NCBI RefSeq assembly: GCF_001028175.1
Contig: NZ_AEJF01000229.1
Coordinates: 33,423 to 97,422, forward strand
From: Caballeronia mineralivorans PML1(12)
GTDB taxonomy: Bacteria > Pseudomonadota > Gammaproteobacteria > Burkholderiales > Burkholderiaceae
Reading direction: 5' to 3'
Length of the DNA stretch: 64,000 nt
Each line of letters starts with the position of its first letter. The first letter of the stretch is position 1. Made by a program: the position numbers and the translations under genes. Shown here one piece after another: positions 6,966-16,604 of the stretch. The notes beneath the pieces were generated by a model. It was not told the origin of the DNA. It did no database searches and worked only from the letters and a program-made list of their open reading frames with translations.

Positions 6966-8650
6966 TTGCGTTGCACGATGTATTGTGGGCCAAGCGCGAT
7001 GCCGGCACGCCGGTTTGCCGCGACGGTGCCGACATGCTCGATTTCGCCGGGTTCCGTGCGCGAGCGCTGGCCATCGCCGCGTGTTTGAGCGAGCAGCCGG
7101 CGCGACGCTATGCGTTGTGTATCGACGATCCATTCGACTTCGCCTGCGCGCTGTTCGCGTTATTCGCTTGCGGCAAGGAGCCGATGATTCCGGCGCATGC
7201 CGCGCCCGGTTATCTGGCCGATCTCTCCAATGCCTACGATGTTGCACTGACCGATGCCGACATGCCTTCGCTGGTCTCGCTGCCAGCGTCTGCCCGGATG
7301 CCCGCGTTGATCGATCCTCACGCGCCCCTCACGCTGTACACCTCCGGCAGCAGCGGCACACCGAAGCCGATCCGCAAGACGCTCGCGCAATTCAACGCCG
7401 AAGTCCATACGCTCGAGAAGCAGTGGGGCGAGCTTGTCGGCGACGCAACGGTGCTTGGCAGCGTCCCGCATCATCACATTTATGGACTGCTGTTTCGTGT
7501 GTTCTGGCCGCTCGCTGCCGGGCGCGCATTCGACCGTGCAATCAGCATCGAGCCACAACATTTGCAGGCGCGGATCGCGCAATGCGGGCAGGGGGGATCG
7601 GTCGTGGTGTCTACGCCCGCGCAACTTTCGCGCTGGCCCGAACTCGATGGTTTCGCAAGCCTGAGTCCCGTGCCGCGCGTGTTCTTTTCGTCGGGCGGTC
7701 CGCTTGCGGCAGAGGCAGCCAGCAAATATGCCGAGGTCTTCGGTGCTGCGCCGGTCGAGATCTACGGCAGCACGGAGACGGGCGGCATTGCGTGGCGTCA
7801 GCAGGATAAAACGGATGCGTGGCAAGCGTTGACCGGTATCGAGGTTCATCGCGGCGACGACGGTGCGCTTAATCTGCGCTCGCCGCATCTGGGCCACGAC
7901 GACTGGCATCGTACCGACGACACCGTCGCGTTCGACCCCGATGGCCGTTTCCGGCTGCAAGGCCGCCTCGACCGCGTGATCAAGCTTGCGGGCAAGCGCG
8001 TGTCCTTGCCGGAACTCGAAGCACGGCTCGCATTGCATCCGTATGTAGGGCAGGCGGCGGTGGTGTCGCTTGAAGGGATGTCGCGCGAGCGTGTCGGCGC
8101 GGTGGTGGCGCTCACCGAAGCCGGCAGCGAAGCGCTGCTGGAACGAGGGCGCGTGGCGCTCGCGAAGATCTTGCGCCGCCACCTTGCGGTGTATTTCGAC
8201 ATCGTCGTGCTGCCGCGTTTCTGGCGCTTCCGTTTCGCGCTTCCCTTCGATGCCCGCGGCAAGTTGCCGGCGGCCGCTGTTGCCGCAGCATTCGACGCGC
8301 GCGCAGACGGTCTCGAAGTGCTCTCCGAAGCCCGCAGCGAGAAGGCGTTGCACTACGAGCTCCGCGTGCCGCCGACGCTCGTGCATTTCGCTGGTCACTT
8401 CCCCGGCTTGCCGATCCTGCCGGGTGTCGTACAGGTCGACTGGGCGATGCGATTGGCGACTGACCATGTGCCGGGCGTCCGCGCGCTGGCATCGATCGAT
8501 CAGTTGAAGTTCAAGGCGCCGGTGCCACCGGGCGCGCTGCTCGATCTCACGTTGACGCATGACGCGTTGCGGCAGCGTGTGCAATTTGCGTATCGGCTGA
8601 GCGGTCGGGATTGCGCGTCGGGTGTTTTTGTTTATCGGGTGATCGCATGA
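6962..8650 (+). CDS. AMP-ligase fused to a hotdog dehydratase (ApeH-ApeI type)
   Basis: 562 aa. Residues 1 to about 450 form an acyl/aryl-adenylating enzyme with the ATP motif LYTSGSSGTPKP (about 125-136), an IYGSTETGG substrate motif and the hinge region LDRVIKLAGKRV. Residues about 464-562 are a separate FabZ/ApeI-like hotdog domain with HFAGHFPGLPILPGV, catalytic His479. The ligase should activate an aryl acid and load it onto an ACP; the dehydratase should remove water from 3-hydroxyacyl-ACP. In the E. coli and Xenorhabdus clusters these are two genes. ATG 6962 overlaps the preceding stop by four bases. Confidence 0.87.
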   Translation: MIALHDVLWAKRDAGTPVCRDGADMLDFAGFRARALAIAACLSEQPARRYALCIDDPFDFACALFALFACGKEPMIPAHAAPGYLADLSNAYDVALTDADMPSLVSLPASARMPALIDPHAPLTLYTSGSSGTPKPIRKTLAQFNAEVHTLEKQWGELVGDATVLGSVPHHHIYGLLFRVFWPLAAGRAFDRAISIEPQHLQARIAQCGQGGSVVVSTPAQLSRWPELDGFASLSPVPRVFFSSGGPLAAEAASKYAEVFGAAPVEIYGSTETGGIAWRQQDKTDAWQALTGIEVHRGDDGALNLRSPHLGHDDWHRTDDTVAFDPDGRFRLQGRLDRVIKLAGKRVSLPELEARLALHPYVGQAAVVSLEGMSRERVGAVVALTEAGSEALLERGRVALAKILRRHLAVYFDIVVLPRFWRFRFALPFDARGKLPAAAVAAAFDARADGLEVLSEARSEKALHYELRVPPTLVHFAGHFPGLPILPGVVQVDWAMRLATDHVPGVRALASIDQLKFKAPVPPGALLDLTLTHDALRQRVQFAYRLSGRDCASGVFVYRVIA

Positions 8651-10368
8651 GCTTCGCGCCGTGCATCGTCATCCCGATCTACAACCACAAGGACGCGATC
8701 GGCGCGACTGTCGCGAATCTCAGCGTGCACGGCTTGCCGCTTTTTATCGTCGATGATGGCAGCGATGACGCCACCCAGCACGTACTCGCCGCGCTTCGCC
8801 AACAGTACCCGGACAAGCTCAAGCTGATCCGTTTGCCGGTCAACGGCGGCAAGGGCGCAGCGGTGATGGCGGGCCTGCGGGCCGCGCTCGAGGCTGGTTT
8901 CACGCATGGCTTGCAGATCGACGCCGACGGACAGCATGACGCCGCCGATGTGCCGCGCTTCATCGAAGCGGCGCGTGCGGGGCCGGGCGCGGTAATCCTC
9001 GGTCGTCCTGTCTACGACGAATCCGTGCCGAAGTCGCGTCTCTACGGCCGTTATCTGACGCATGTGTGGGTGTGGATCGAAACGCTCTCGTTCACGATCC
9101 GCGACTCGATGTGCGGCTTCCGCCTGTATCCGCTCGACGTGGTCTGCGCGCTGATCGATGACGTCCGGTTGCCGACGCGCATGGATTTCGACATCGAGAT
9201 CCTGGTGCGTTTGTACTGGCGCAGGACAGCGTTCCGTTCGATTCCGACACGCGTCACGTACGCGAGCGACGGCGTTTCACACTTCGACGTGCTGTGGGAC
9301 AACGTGCGTATCAGCCGTACTCACACGCGGCTTGTCGCGGGCATGCTGTGGCGGCTGCCGATGTTGCTTGCACACAAGCTGATGCCGCGAGCTTCGGCCA
9401 CATCGGCGGATGAGAACGATCAGCACTGGTGGCATATCGCGGAACGCGGCAGCCATCTCGGCATGTCCTTGCTTGCGCTGAGCTGCCGTCTCTTCGGCAC
9501 GCGCTTCACGGCGTTATGGCTGCATCCGATCGTCGCGTATTTCTTGCTGACAGGGCGCAGTGCCCGGGCTGCATCGCGCAGCTACTTCATGCATCTTCAA
9601 CAGGCAGCGCCGCAAGACGGGACACCTCGGCCGGGATGGCTGTCCGCGTATAAGCACATGCTGGCATTCGCGCAATCCGGCTTCGATAAACTCGCCGCAT
9701 GGTCGGGCCGCGTCAACATAGAGGACGTGAAGTTCGACGATCCTGCCGCGTTCGAAGCGTTGAGCGCGAGCGGGCGCGGTGCACTCGTGATCGGCGCGCA
9801 TCTCGGCAACCTCGAGATGACCCGGGCGCTCGCCACGCGCGGTGCGCACGCGAAGGTCACCGCTGTTGTCTATACCGAGCACGCACGCCGGTTCAACAGC
9901 GTGCTGGCATCGGCGAATAGCGAGTTCGCGCAGCGTCTTGTCGAGGTCAGCGACTTCGGCCCCGAGACGGCGATGATGATGCAGGACCGTGTGGATGCGG
10001 GCGAGTTGCTGGTGATCGTCGGCGACCGTGTGCCGGCGCATGATTCGGGCCGCACGACCGAAGCGCAGTTCCTGGGTTCGACGGCGCCTTTCGCGCAAGG
10101 GCCTTATGTGCTCGCCCATGCACTGGGTTGCCCCGTGTACCTGTTTTTCTGCCTGAAGGAAGCGCAGGGTTACCGGCTCTATTTCGAGCCGTTCGCGGAG
10201 CGTATCGAGTTGCCGCGCCGTGAGCGTGCGCAGCATCTCGCGGCGTGGGCGCAACGTTATGCAGCGCGTCTCGAACACTATTGTCGCAAGGCGCCTTATC
10301 AATGGTTCAATTTTTTCGATTTCTGGGCGCGTCCCAATGGCAATGGAGGCGCGAATGGCCGAACATGA
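8647..10368 (+). CDS. GT2 glycosyltransferase fused to LpxL-like acyltransferase
   Basis: 573 aa. The N-terminal half is a family-2 glycosyltransferase: IVDDGSDD (about 34-41) for nucleotide-sugar binding and the DXD motif at 92-94 (IDADGQHD). The C-terminal half, from about 290, resembles the LpxL/HtrB lysophospholipid acyltransferases, with HX4E at His385 (HLGNLE) and GDRVP further on. This corresponds to ApeJ of known APE clusters. It probably glycosylates and acylates the polyene-lipid on the cytoplasmic face. ATGA overlap with the previous gene. Confidence 0.83.
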   Translation: MSFAPCIVIPIYNHKDAIGATVANLSVHGLPLFIVDDGSDDATQHVLAALRQQYPDKLKLIRLPVNGGKGAAVMAGLRAALEAGFTHGLQIDADGQHDAADVPRFIEAARAGPGAVILGRPVYDESVPKSRLYGRYLTHVWVWIETLSFTIRDSMCGFRLYPLDVVCALIDDVRLPTRMDFDIEILVRLYWRRTAFRSIPTRVTYASDGVSHFDVLWDNVRISRTHTRLVAGMLWRLPMLLAHKLMPRASATSADENDQHWWHIAERGSHLGMSLLALSCRLFGTRFTALWLHPIVAYFLLTGRSARAASRSYFMHLQQAAPQDGTPRPGWLSAYKHMLAFAQSGFDKLAAWSGRVNIEDVKFDDPAAFEALSASGRGALVIGAHLGNLEMTRALATRGAHAKVTAVVYTEHARRFNSVLASANSEFAQRLVEVSDFGPETAMMMQDRVDAGELLVIVGDRVPAHDSGRTTEAQFLGSTAPFAQGPYVLAHALGCPVYLFFCLKEAQGYRLYFEPFAERIELPRRERAQHLAAWAQRYAARLEHYCRKAPYQWFNFFDFWARPNGNGGANGRT

Positions 10369-11953
10369 TCTGAGTCCCAACGTACGTAACGTAGCGCTTA
10401 TGGCCGACGAAGCAATCGTCATCGGCGGCCGGCGGTTGACTATCGAAGAAGTCGTTTCGATTGCGCAGCGGCGCATGCCGGTTGCGTTGAGCGCCGATCC
10501 GGCATGGCGGGCACGCATCGAACGCGGCGCCGAATTCTTGCGCCGGCATTTGGCCCAGGGCGCGACCGTCTATGGCGTCAACACCGGTTACGGCGACTCG
10601 TGCGTGGTCGATGTGCCGATGGAACTCGTCGAAGTCCTGCCCCTGCAACTGCTGCGTTATCACGGCTGCGGCATGGGCCAGCATCTCGACGACGCGCAGA
10701 CCCTCGCGGTCATCGCCGCACGGCTCAATTCGCTTGCATACGGCTTTTCCGGCGTGCGGACCGTGCTGCTCGAACGGCTCGCCGACCTGATCAATCATCG
10801 TGTGCTGCCCAGGATTCCATCGGAGGGGTCGGTGGGGGCGAGCGGCGACCTGACGCCGTTGTCCTACGTGGCAGCGGCGCTCGTTGGCGAACGCGACGTG
10901 CAGTACGGCGGCGAGTTGCGCGATGCGCGCAACGTCTGGGCCGAACTGGGCCACGCGCCGCTTACGCTCGCGCCGAAGGAAGGGCTCGCACTGATGAACG
11001 GCACCGCGGTCATGACGGGGCTGGCGTGCCTCGCGTTCGCCCGAGCCAGTCATTTGACGCGGCTCGCCGCACGCCTGACCGCGCTGTCCACCGTCGCGCT
11101 CGACGGCCGCGCTGCGCACTTCGACCCGATGCTCTTCGAAGTGAAACCGCACGCGGGCCAAGCCGAAGCCGCGACATGGATTCGCGAGGATCTCGCCGGC
11201 CGCGAGGACACGCCGGGCCATCGCCTGCAAGACCGCTACTCGATCCGTTGTGCGCCGCATGTGATAGGCGTCGCGCGCGACGCGCTGTCATGGGTGCGTC
11301 GGGACGTTGAAAACGAACTGAACAGCGCCAACGACAATCCGCTGATCGATCCCGACGGCGAACGCGTGTTGCATGGCGGCAACTTCTACGGCGGCCACAT
11401 TGCCTTCGCGATGGACTCGCTGAAAGTCGCCGTCGCGAATCTGGCCGACCTGATGGATCGCCAACTGGCGTTGCTGGTCGACGATAAATTCAACAACGGC
11501 CTGCCGCGCAGTTTGTCGGGCGCGGCGCCGGAGCGCGCATCGATCAATCATGGCTTCAAGGCTGTGCAGATATCGTCGTCGGCGTGGACGGCGGAAGCGC
11601 TCAAGCTGACCATGCCCGCCAGCGTATTTTCTCGTTCGACCGAAGCGCATAACCAGGACAAGGTAAGCATGGGCACGATCGCCGCACGCGATTGCCTGCG
11701 TATCCTGGAGTTGACCGAGCAGGTTGCCGCGGCCCATACGCTCGCGACCGTGCAGGCTGCACGTTTGCGTCAACGTTTCAACAATACGACGCCCATCCCC
11801 GCGCCACTGCACGCATTCATGGAGAGCGTGACGGCCGCATCACCGTTCGTCGATGAAGACCGCGCGCTCGAAAGCGACCTGCGCGCGTTGACTGCGCGGA
11901 TCGCGGCGTGCGAGCTGGTGAGCGGTTATTGTGGAGAAGGACAGCATGACTGA
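10355..11953 (+). CDS. MIO-type aromatic amino acid ammonia-lyase
   Basis: 532 aa. The self-forming MIO cofactor triad Ala162-Ser163-Gly164 lies in GSVGASGDLTPLS, and the catalytic Tyr is at about 73 (YGVNTGYG). Family members deaminate His, Phe or Tyr. The selectivity pair is Tyr102-His103, unlike Ser-His (HAL), Phe-Leu (PAL) or His-Leu (TAL). In this context it may provide a cinnamate-type acid for the polyene head rather than degrade histidine; no hut genes are nearby. Start ATG 10355 has GGAGG six bases upstream and overlaps the previous gene by 14 bases; earlier in-frame ATGs at 10337 and 10343 lack one. Confidence 0.87.
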   Translation: MAEHDLSPNVRNVALMADEAIVIGGRRLTIEEVVSIAQRRMPVALSADPAWRARIERGAEFLRRHLAQGATVYGVNTGYGDSCVVDVPMELVEVLPLQLLRYHGCGMGQHLDDAQTLAVIAARLNSLAYGFSGVRTVLLERLADLINHRVLPRIPSEGSVGASGDLTPLSYVAAALVGERDVQYGGELRDARNVWAELGHAPLTLAPKEGLALMNGTAVMTGLACLAFARASHLTRLAARLTALSTVALDGRAAHFDPMLFEVKPHAGQAEAATWIREDLAGREDTPGHRLQDRYSIRCAPHVIGVARDALSWVRRDVENELNSANDNPLIDPDGERVLHGGNFYGGHIAFAMDSLKVAVANLADLMDRQLALLVDDKFNNGLPRSLSGAAPERASINHGFKAVQISSSAWTAEALKLTMPASVFSRSTEAHNQDKVSMGTIAARDCLRILELTEQVAAAHTLATVQAARLRQRFNNTTPIPAPLHAFMESVTAASPFVDEDRALESDLRALTARIAACELVSGYCGEGQHD

Positions 11954-12383
11954 AGCTGAGGCACCCAAGGTCCTGACGGCGAGCGCGACAGTCGAAGTGC
12001 CGTTCCACGACGTCGACGCCATGAACGTCTGCTGGCATGGGCATTACTTGAAGTACTTCGAGATCGGCCGGGCCGCGCTGTTGCGCGTGTTCGACTACGA
12101 CTATCGCGAGATGCAGGCGTCGGGATATCTCTGGCCCATCGTCGAAGCGCATCTGAAGTACGTGCGTCCAGCCACCTATGGGCAGCAGATTGAAGTCCGC
12201 GCGCAATTGCTGGAGTATGAAAACCGCCTGAAGATTGGCTATGAGATCGTCGATGCCGCTTCCGGCGAGCGGCTAACGAAGGGTTACACGATCCAGGTTG
12301 CCATCGACGCAGCGACGCAGGAACTGCAATTCGTGTCTCCGCCGGTGGTGTTCGAGAAGCTGGAGCGCGCATGGGCACGTTGA
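11946..12383 (+). CDS. apeK: hotdog thioesterase of the APE cluster (ApeK type)
   Basis: 145 aa, 4HBT/YbgC-type hotdog fold. The segment DVDAMNVCWHGHYLKYFEIGR contains the acidic catalytic residue and the conserved Tyr-Phe-Glu helix of this family. It should hydrolyse acyl-ACP or acyl-CoA thioesters, either releasing product or editing blocked carriers. The ATG at 11946 lies inside the ammonia-lyase stop region with GAAGGA upstream; a slightly earlier ATG (11931) is less well placed. Confidence 0.8.
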   Translation: MTEAEAPKVLTASATVEVPFHDVDAMNVCWHGHYLKYFEIGRAALLRVFDYDYREMQASGYLWPIVEAHLKYVRPATYGQQIEVRAQLLEYENRLKIGYEIVDAASGERLTKGYTIQVAIDAATQELQFVSPPVVFEKLERAWAR

Positions 12384-13018
12384 AGCTGCGCAGTGTCATA
12401 AGTGTCATAGCGGCTGCGTTTATCGCGTTCTCGCCGGCGGTGCTGGCCGCATCGGCGAATGATACGGGCCTCGTTTCGCAGATAGCGGCGCATCTCGCGC
12501 AAGCGAAGGGCGTTCGCGCGCAGTTCACGCAAACCCAAACGCTTTCAGCGATGAAACAGCCGCTCGTCAGCACGGGTTCGCTGATTTTCTTCCGCGAGCG
12601 CGGCGCGATCTGGCAGATCGATACACCGTACAAAGCGACCTACGTCATCACCGATATCGGGGTGAGCGAGGTGAACGCCAGCGGCCAGCGCACGAGCACG
12701 AATAGCGGCAACGGCGTGCGTGGTGTGGCGCAAGTTTCGCGGATGATGCGCGCGATGCTGGGTGGCGATCTCTCGGCGCTCTACGCACAATTCGACGTGC
12801 ACGCCGACGGCACGCCCGCGCAGTGGCGTATGCAACTGACGCCGAACCAGCCGCAGCTCGCCCAGTCGATCAAGGGCCTGGAGATGAGTGGCGGCGGCTA
12901 TTTGCAGGCGTTGCGCATCACGCTCGCGAATGGCGACATCACGCGTATCGACTTCGCGAACAGTGCGGCGGTGAGTGAACTGGCGCCGACTGAGCGCACG
13001 CTTTTCGGAGCGCCGTAA
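12371..13018 (+). CDS. periplasmic LolA-like carrier protein
   Basis: 215 aa. A clear signal peptide (about residues 1-26, ending AVLAASA) is followed by a LolA-type beta-fold pattern: RAQFTQTQTLSAM, STGSLIFFRERGAIWQIDTPYKATYVIT. In APE clusters this protein (ApeL position) is proposed to carry the polyene-lipid across the periplasm, as LolA carries lipoproteins. The ATG overlaps the thioesterase end by 13 bases, and the TAA shares a base with the exporter ATG. Confidence 0.82.
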   Translation: MGTLKLRSVISVIAAAFIAFSPAVLAASANDTGLVSQIAAHLAQAKGVRAQFTQTQTLSAMKQPLVSTGSLIFFRERGAIWQIDTPYKATYVITDIGVSEVNASGQRTSTNSGNGVRGVAQVSRMMRAMLGGDLSALYAQFDVHADGTPAQWRMQLTPNQPQLAQSIKGLEMSGGGYLQALRITLANGDITRIDFANSAAVSELAPTERTLFGAP

Positions 13019-15414
13019 TGCAGGTGCCGCAATCACGAGCCGCGAAACCGGTGTGGCGCACACGTGCCGCATGGCTGCTGCTCGCGCTTGTCGCAGCGCT
13101 TTATTGTGTGTGGCGTTTCGCCGGGCCTTCGCCGCTGCAGACGAACCTGCTTGCGTTATTGCCCGCGACGGAAGCCGATCCGGTCGCTGAAAAAGCCGTC
13201 GATACGCTAGCCACCGCGCTCGGTGATCGTACGGTTTTTCTCGTGACCAGCAACGACGCAGCACATGCGAAAGCTGCGGCGAAACAGCTTGGCTCGACGT
13301 TGTCTGTAAGCGGGGCGTTTGGCTCGGTAACCGCAGAGTTGCCGCCGTTCGATGTATCGAAGATTGCCGGGCTCTACATGCCATATCGATTCGGCTTGCT
13401 TGCACCGGCCGATCGCGCGGCGCTCATGGACGGCACCGTCTCTCTGCACGACACACTCGCGCGACGCCTCTACAGCCCGCTGCGTAGCGGCCTCGCGACT
13501 GAGCTCGCCGACGACCCGCTCGGCTGGCTCGAACACTGGCTTGCAGGCTTGCCGCTTGCGACCTCAAACCTGGAGATTGAAGACGGGATGCTGGTTGCGC
13601 ATCGAGGGAATGCAACCAGCGTTCTTGTGATGGCGACGTTGCCGGGTTCGGCGTATGAATCAAAGGTTCAGCATGCCGTCCATGACTCCGTGGCGCGCAG
13701 TGAAGGTGCGCTCAAGCACGATTTCCCCGATGTAACCCTGGCCCGCACCGGCGCTGTTTTCTACGCCGAGGCGGCGCGTGCCGCCTCGGAGCGTGAGGTA
13801 CATCTGATCGGCGTCGCGTCGGTCTGCGGGATTGCGTTGCTGATGTTATGGGTGTTCCGTTCGCCGCGGCTGATTCTGCTCGGGTTCGTTTCGACGGCGC
13901 TTGGTATCGTGTGTGCGCTCGCTGCCACCATGCTGATATTCGGCAAGCTGCATCTGCTGACGCTCGTGTTCGGCGCGAGTCTGATCGGCGAGGCAGTCGA
14001 TTATTCGATCCAGTATTTCGTGGTCTATCTCGGTGCAGGACGTGACTGGGATGCACAGCGCGGCGTGCGTGCCGTGCGGCCGGCGCTGATGGTCGCATTG
14101 ACGACGAGCCTGCTGGGCTACACCATCCTCACATGGGTGCCGTTTCCCGCGCTCAAGCAGATCGCGTGTTTTGCAATCGTGGGGATCTGTACCGCGTTCG
14201 CGTCGGTGTTGTGGTTGTTGCCGGCGCTGCTGGTTCGAGCGCCCAAGCGCAGTCCGCAGCGCGTATTCGCCGGAGCGGCGCGTCTGCTTGCCACGTGGCA
14301 TGCGTTGATTGGCGGGCGGCGGGCCTGGGGTGTCGCGGCTCTTCTGCTGATCGTTGCAGCGCCGGGCTGGCTACGGCTCACGAGCGACGACGACATCCAT
14401 CTGCTGATCGAACGCGATCCTGTGCTCATGGCGCAAGAGCAGAAGGTGCGCGACGCGGTCGGTGTCGACAACAGCACGCAGTTTTTCGTCGTGCGCGGCG
14501 AGACGTCCGAGATCGTGCTAGAGCGTGCTGAAGCGCTGGGCGCGAAGCTCGACGGTTTGACGGGCGCAGCGAGGCTGAGTACCTGGCAATCGGTGACGTC
14601 GTTCGTACCATCGGCGAAGCGGCAGGGTGAGGACCATACGCTGCTGAGCCAACGCGTATTCAGCGATCCGGCCGCGTTGCGCGCGACGCTCGTTCAAGCC
14701 GGTTTCCGCGATGAAGTGGCCGATGCATGGCTCGCGGCCTACGCGAAGTCGGGCCACGCGGTGCTAACGGTCGATAGCTGGCTTGCGGCGCCGTGGTCGC
14801 AGCCGTTCCGTCATCTATGGCTCGGCAAAATGGACGTTGCTGGCTATGCCGCCGTCGTGATCCCGCAGGGCGTTACATCCGCGAACGAACCTGCGCTGAT
14901 CGCAACCGCGCACACGCTGCCGGGCGTAAGCTTCGTCGATAAAGCCGCGAGCGTCTCGACGCTGTTCGGCGCGTATCGTGTCGACAGCGGCATCTGGCTC
15001 GCGGGCGCGCTGTTGCTCGTGCTCCTGCTGATGATGGTGCGCTACCGGCTGCTCGGCGGCATCGTCGTCACGCTGCCAGTTCTGCTGGCGGTCGGCGTGA
15101 CGCTCGCGGTGTTTGGTTATGCAGGCGTGCCGCTGAACCTGTTCAACTGGCTCGCATTGATGCTGGTGCTCGGCGTGGGCGCAAACTATGCGGTATTTCT
15201 GCGCGAAGGCGCCGCGCGCGCCGACGCGGATCTCGGCGCGGTGTGGACGGGCGTGCTGTTATCGGCGGCAACGACCTTGCTTTCCTTCGGTTTGCTCGCC
15301 ATGAGCGCGATGCCCGCGCTGAAAAGTTTCGGCGCGACGCTGGCGCTCGGTATCGCGGTATCGGCGCTGCTTGCGCCGGTCGGCATGCCATCGGAACGAA
15401 GGAGGGCCACATGA
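13018..15414 (+). CDS. MMPL/RND-type exporter of the APE cluster
   Basis: 798 aa. One N-terminal helix, a periplasmic loop, then helices around residues 265-400, and a second half with the same layout (helix at about 435-452 and a bundle from about 660). This is the duplicated MMPL architecture without an obvious repeat at nucleotide level. The first bundle carries the Gly-Glu/Asp pattern GASLIGEAVDYSIQYFVVY, typical of the proton-relay helix; the second has LVLGVGANYAVFLREG. It should extract the polyene-lipid from the inner membrane (ApeM position). TAATG overlap with the LolA-like gene. Confidence 0.85.
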   Translation: MQVPQSRAAKPVWRTRAAWLLLALVAALYCVWRFAGPSPLQTNLLALLPATEADPVAEKAVDTLATALGDRTVFLVTSNDAAHAKAAAKQLGSTLSVSGAFGSVTAELPPFDVSKIAGLYMPYRFGLLAPADRAALMDGTVSLHDTLARRLYSPLRSGLATELADDPLGWLEHWLAGLPLATSNLEIEDGMLVAHRGNATSVLVMATLPGSAYESKVQHAVHDSVARSEGALKHDFPDVTLARTGAVFYAEAARAASEREVHLIGVASVCGIALLMLWVFRSPRLILLGFVSTALGIVCALAATMLIFGKLHLLTLVFGASLIGEAVDYSIQYFVVYLGAGRDWDAQRGVRAVRPALMVALTTSLLGYTILTWVPFPALKQIACFAIVGICTAFASVLWLLPALLVRAPKRSPQRVFAGAARLLATWHALIGGRRAWGVAALLLIVAAPGWLRLTSDDDIHLLIERDPVLMAQEQKVRDAVGVDNSTQFFVVRGETSEIVLERAEALGAKLDGLTGAARLSTWQSVTSFVPSAKRQGEDHTLLSQRVFSDPAALRATLVQAGFRDEVADAWLAAYAKSGHAVLTVDSWLAAPWSQPFRHLWLGKMDVAGYAAVVIPQGVTSANEPALIATAHTLPGVSFVDKAASVSTLFGAYRVDSGIWLAGALLLVLLLMMVRYRLLGGIVVTLPVLLAVGVTLAVFGYAGVPLNLFNWLALMLVLGVGANYAVFLREGAARADADLGAVWTGVLLSAATTLLSFGLLAMSAMPALKSFGATLALGIAVSALLAPVGMPSERRRAT

Positions 15415-16604
15415 ACGCGCCACGTGTTTATCTGCATGCGCTGGGGTTGATCAACGCGCTCGGGGGGAGTGTCGACTCGATCGTGCCCGCGCTCGCCGCC
15501 GGTGTTGCACCCGGCATGGGGACGATCCATACCGGTATCGGCGATGCTTTTGTCGGTAGCGTGACCGTGCCGCTCAACGTCGCGCCGCCGGAATCGCTTG
15601 CGCGTTACGACTGCCGCAACAACCGGCTGTTGCTCGCCGCGCTCGCGCAGATCGCGCCGGCTGTGGAGGCCGCCCGTGAACGTTACGGCGCGCACCGGAT
15701 CGGCGTGGTGCTTGGCACGAGCACGTCGGGCATCGAAGCGGCCGAGGCTGCGTTCGTCTACCAGGCACAAGCGGGCAAGTTGCCGCTGAGCTTCGACTAC
15801 CGGCAGGTGGAGATCGGCACGGTGGCGCCGTTTGCCGCGGCTGCACTCGACATCCACGGCCCCGCATTCACGATCTCGACCGCGTGTACGTCCAGCGCGA
15901 AGGCGTTCGTCTCGGCACGCCGGTTGTTGCAATTGCACTTGTGCGATGCGGTCGTGGTCGGCGGGGTCGATTCATTGTGCGAGTTGACCGTGCAGGGTTT
16001 CGCGTCGCTCGAATCGACCAGCGTGGTCCGCTCCAATCCGATGAGCCGCAATCGCTGCGGGATCAACGTGGGTGAGGGCGCGGCCGTGTTCCTGATGAGC
16101 CGCGACGAAGGCCCGGTAGTCCTCACCGGCGTGGGCGAATCGAGCGATGCGCATCATATCTCCGCCCCCGATCCGCACGGCGCGGGCGGTGAAATTGCAT
16201 TGCGTGCTGCACTGGCGGACGCGGGTCTCGCGCCGTCTGATATCGCTTACGTGAACCTCCATGCAACGGCGACGCGCAAGAACGACGACATGGAAGCGCA
16301 TCTGATGGCGCGGGTATTCGAGGGCGGCGTAGCGGCGAGCGGCACCAAGCCGCTGACCGGGCATCAACTCGGCGCAGCGGGCGCGACTGAGCTGGGGTTC
16401 GCGTGGCTTACGCTTGCGCGCAACGACGTCGCGTTGCCGCGTCATCTGTGGGACGGCGAGGCCGACCCGGCTTTGCCGCGGCTCGATCTTGTCGAAAACG
16501 CGCGCTATCTGCCACGCGCGACGGGTACGACGGGCACGCAGTACGTGATGAGCAATTCGTTTGCGTTTGGCGGCAGCAACGTCAGCCTGATTCTCGGCCG
16601 GTGA
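15411..16604 (+). CDS. apeO: beta-ketoacyl-ACP synthase I/II type (KS 1, ApeO-like)
   Basis: 397 aa. The Cys-His-His triad is complete: Cys159 in STACTSSAK, His284 in NLHATATRKND and His318 in PLTGHQLGAAG. It condenses malonyl-ACP with the growing chain. By order (exporter, KS, DH, KR, KS) it matches ApeO, the catalytic partner of the ApeC-like subunit at the start of the operon. GGAGGG precedes the ATG, which overlaps the exporter stop by four bases. A frame extending upstream to 15243 is inside the exporter gene and rejected. Confidence 0.87.
   Translation: MNAPRVYLHALGLINALGGSVDSIVPALAAGVAPGMGTIHTGIGDAFVGSVTVPLNVAPPESLARYDCRNNRLLLAALAQIAPAVEAARERYGAHRIGVVLGTSTSGIEAAEAAFVYQAQAGKLPLSFDYRQVEIGTVAPFAAAALDIHGPAFTISTACTSSAKAFVSARRLLQLHLCDAVVVGGVDSLCELTVQGFASLESTSVVRSNPMSRNRCGINVGEGAAVFLMSRDEGPVVLTGVGESSDAHHISAPDPHGAGGEIALRAALADAGLAPSDIAYVNLHATATRKNDDMEAHLMARVFEGGVAASGTKPLTGHQLGAAGATELGFAWLTLARNDVALPRHLWDGEADPALPRLDLVENARYLPRATGTTGTQYVMSNSFAFGGSNVSLILGR

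Noticed and set aside
9514..10518. 334-residue minus-strand frame
   Set aside because: Antisense to the glycosyltransferase-acyltransferase gene; a high-GC shadow with Arg-rich composition.
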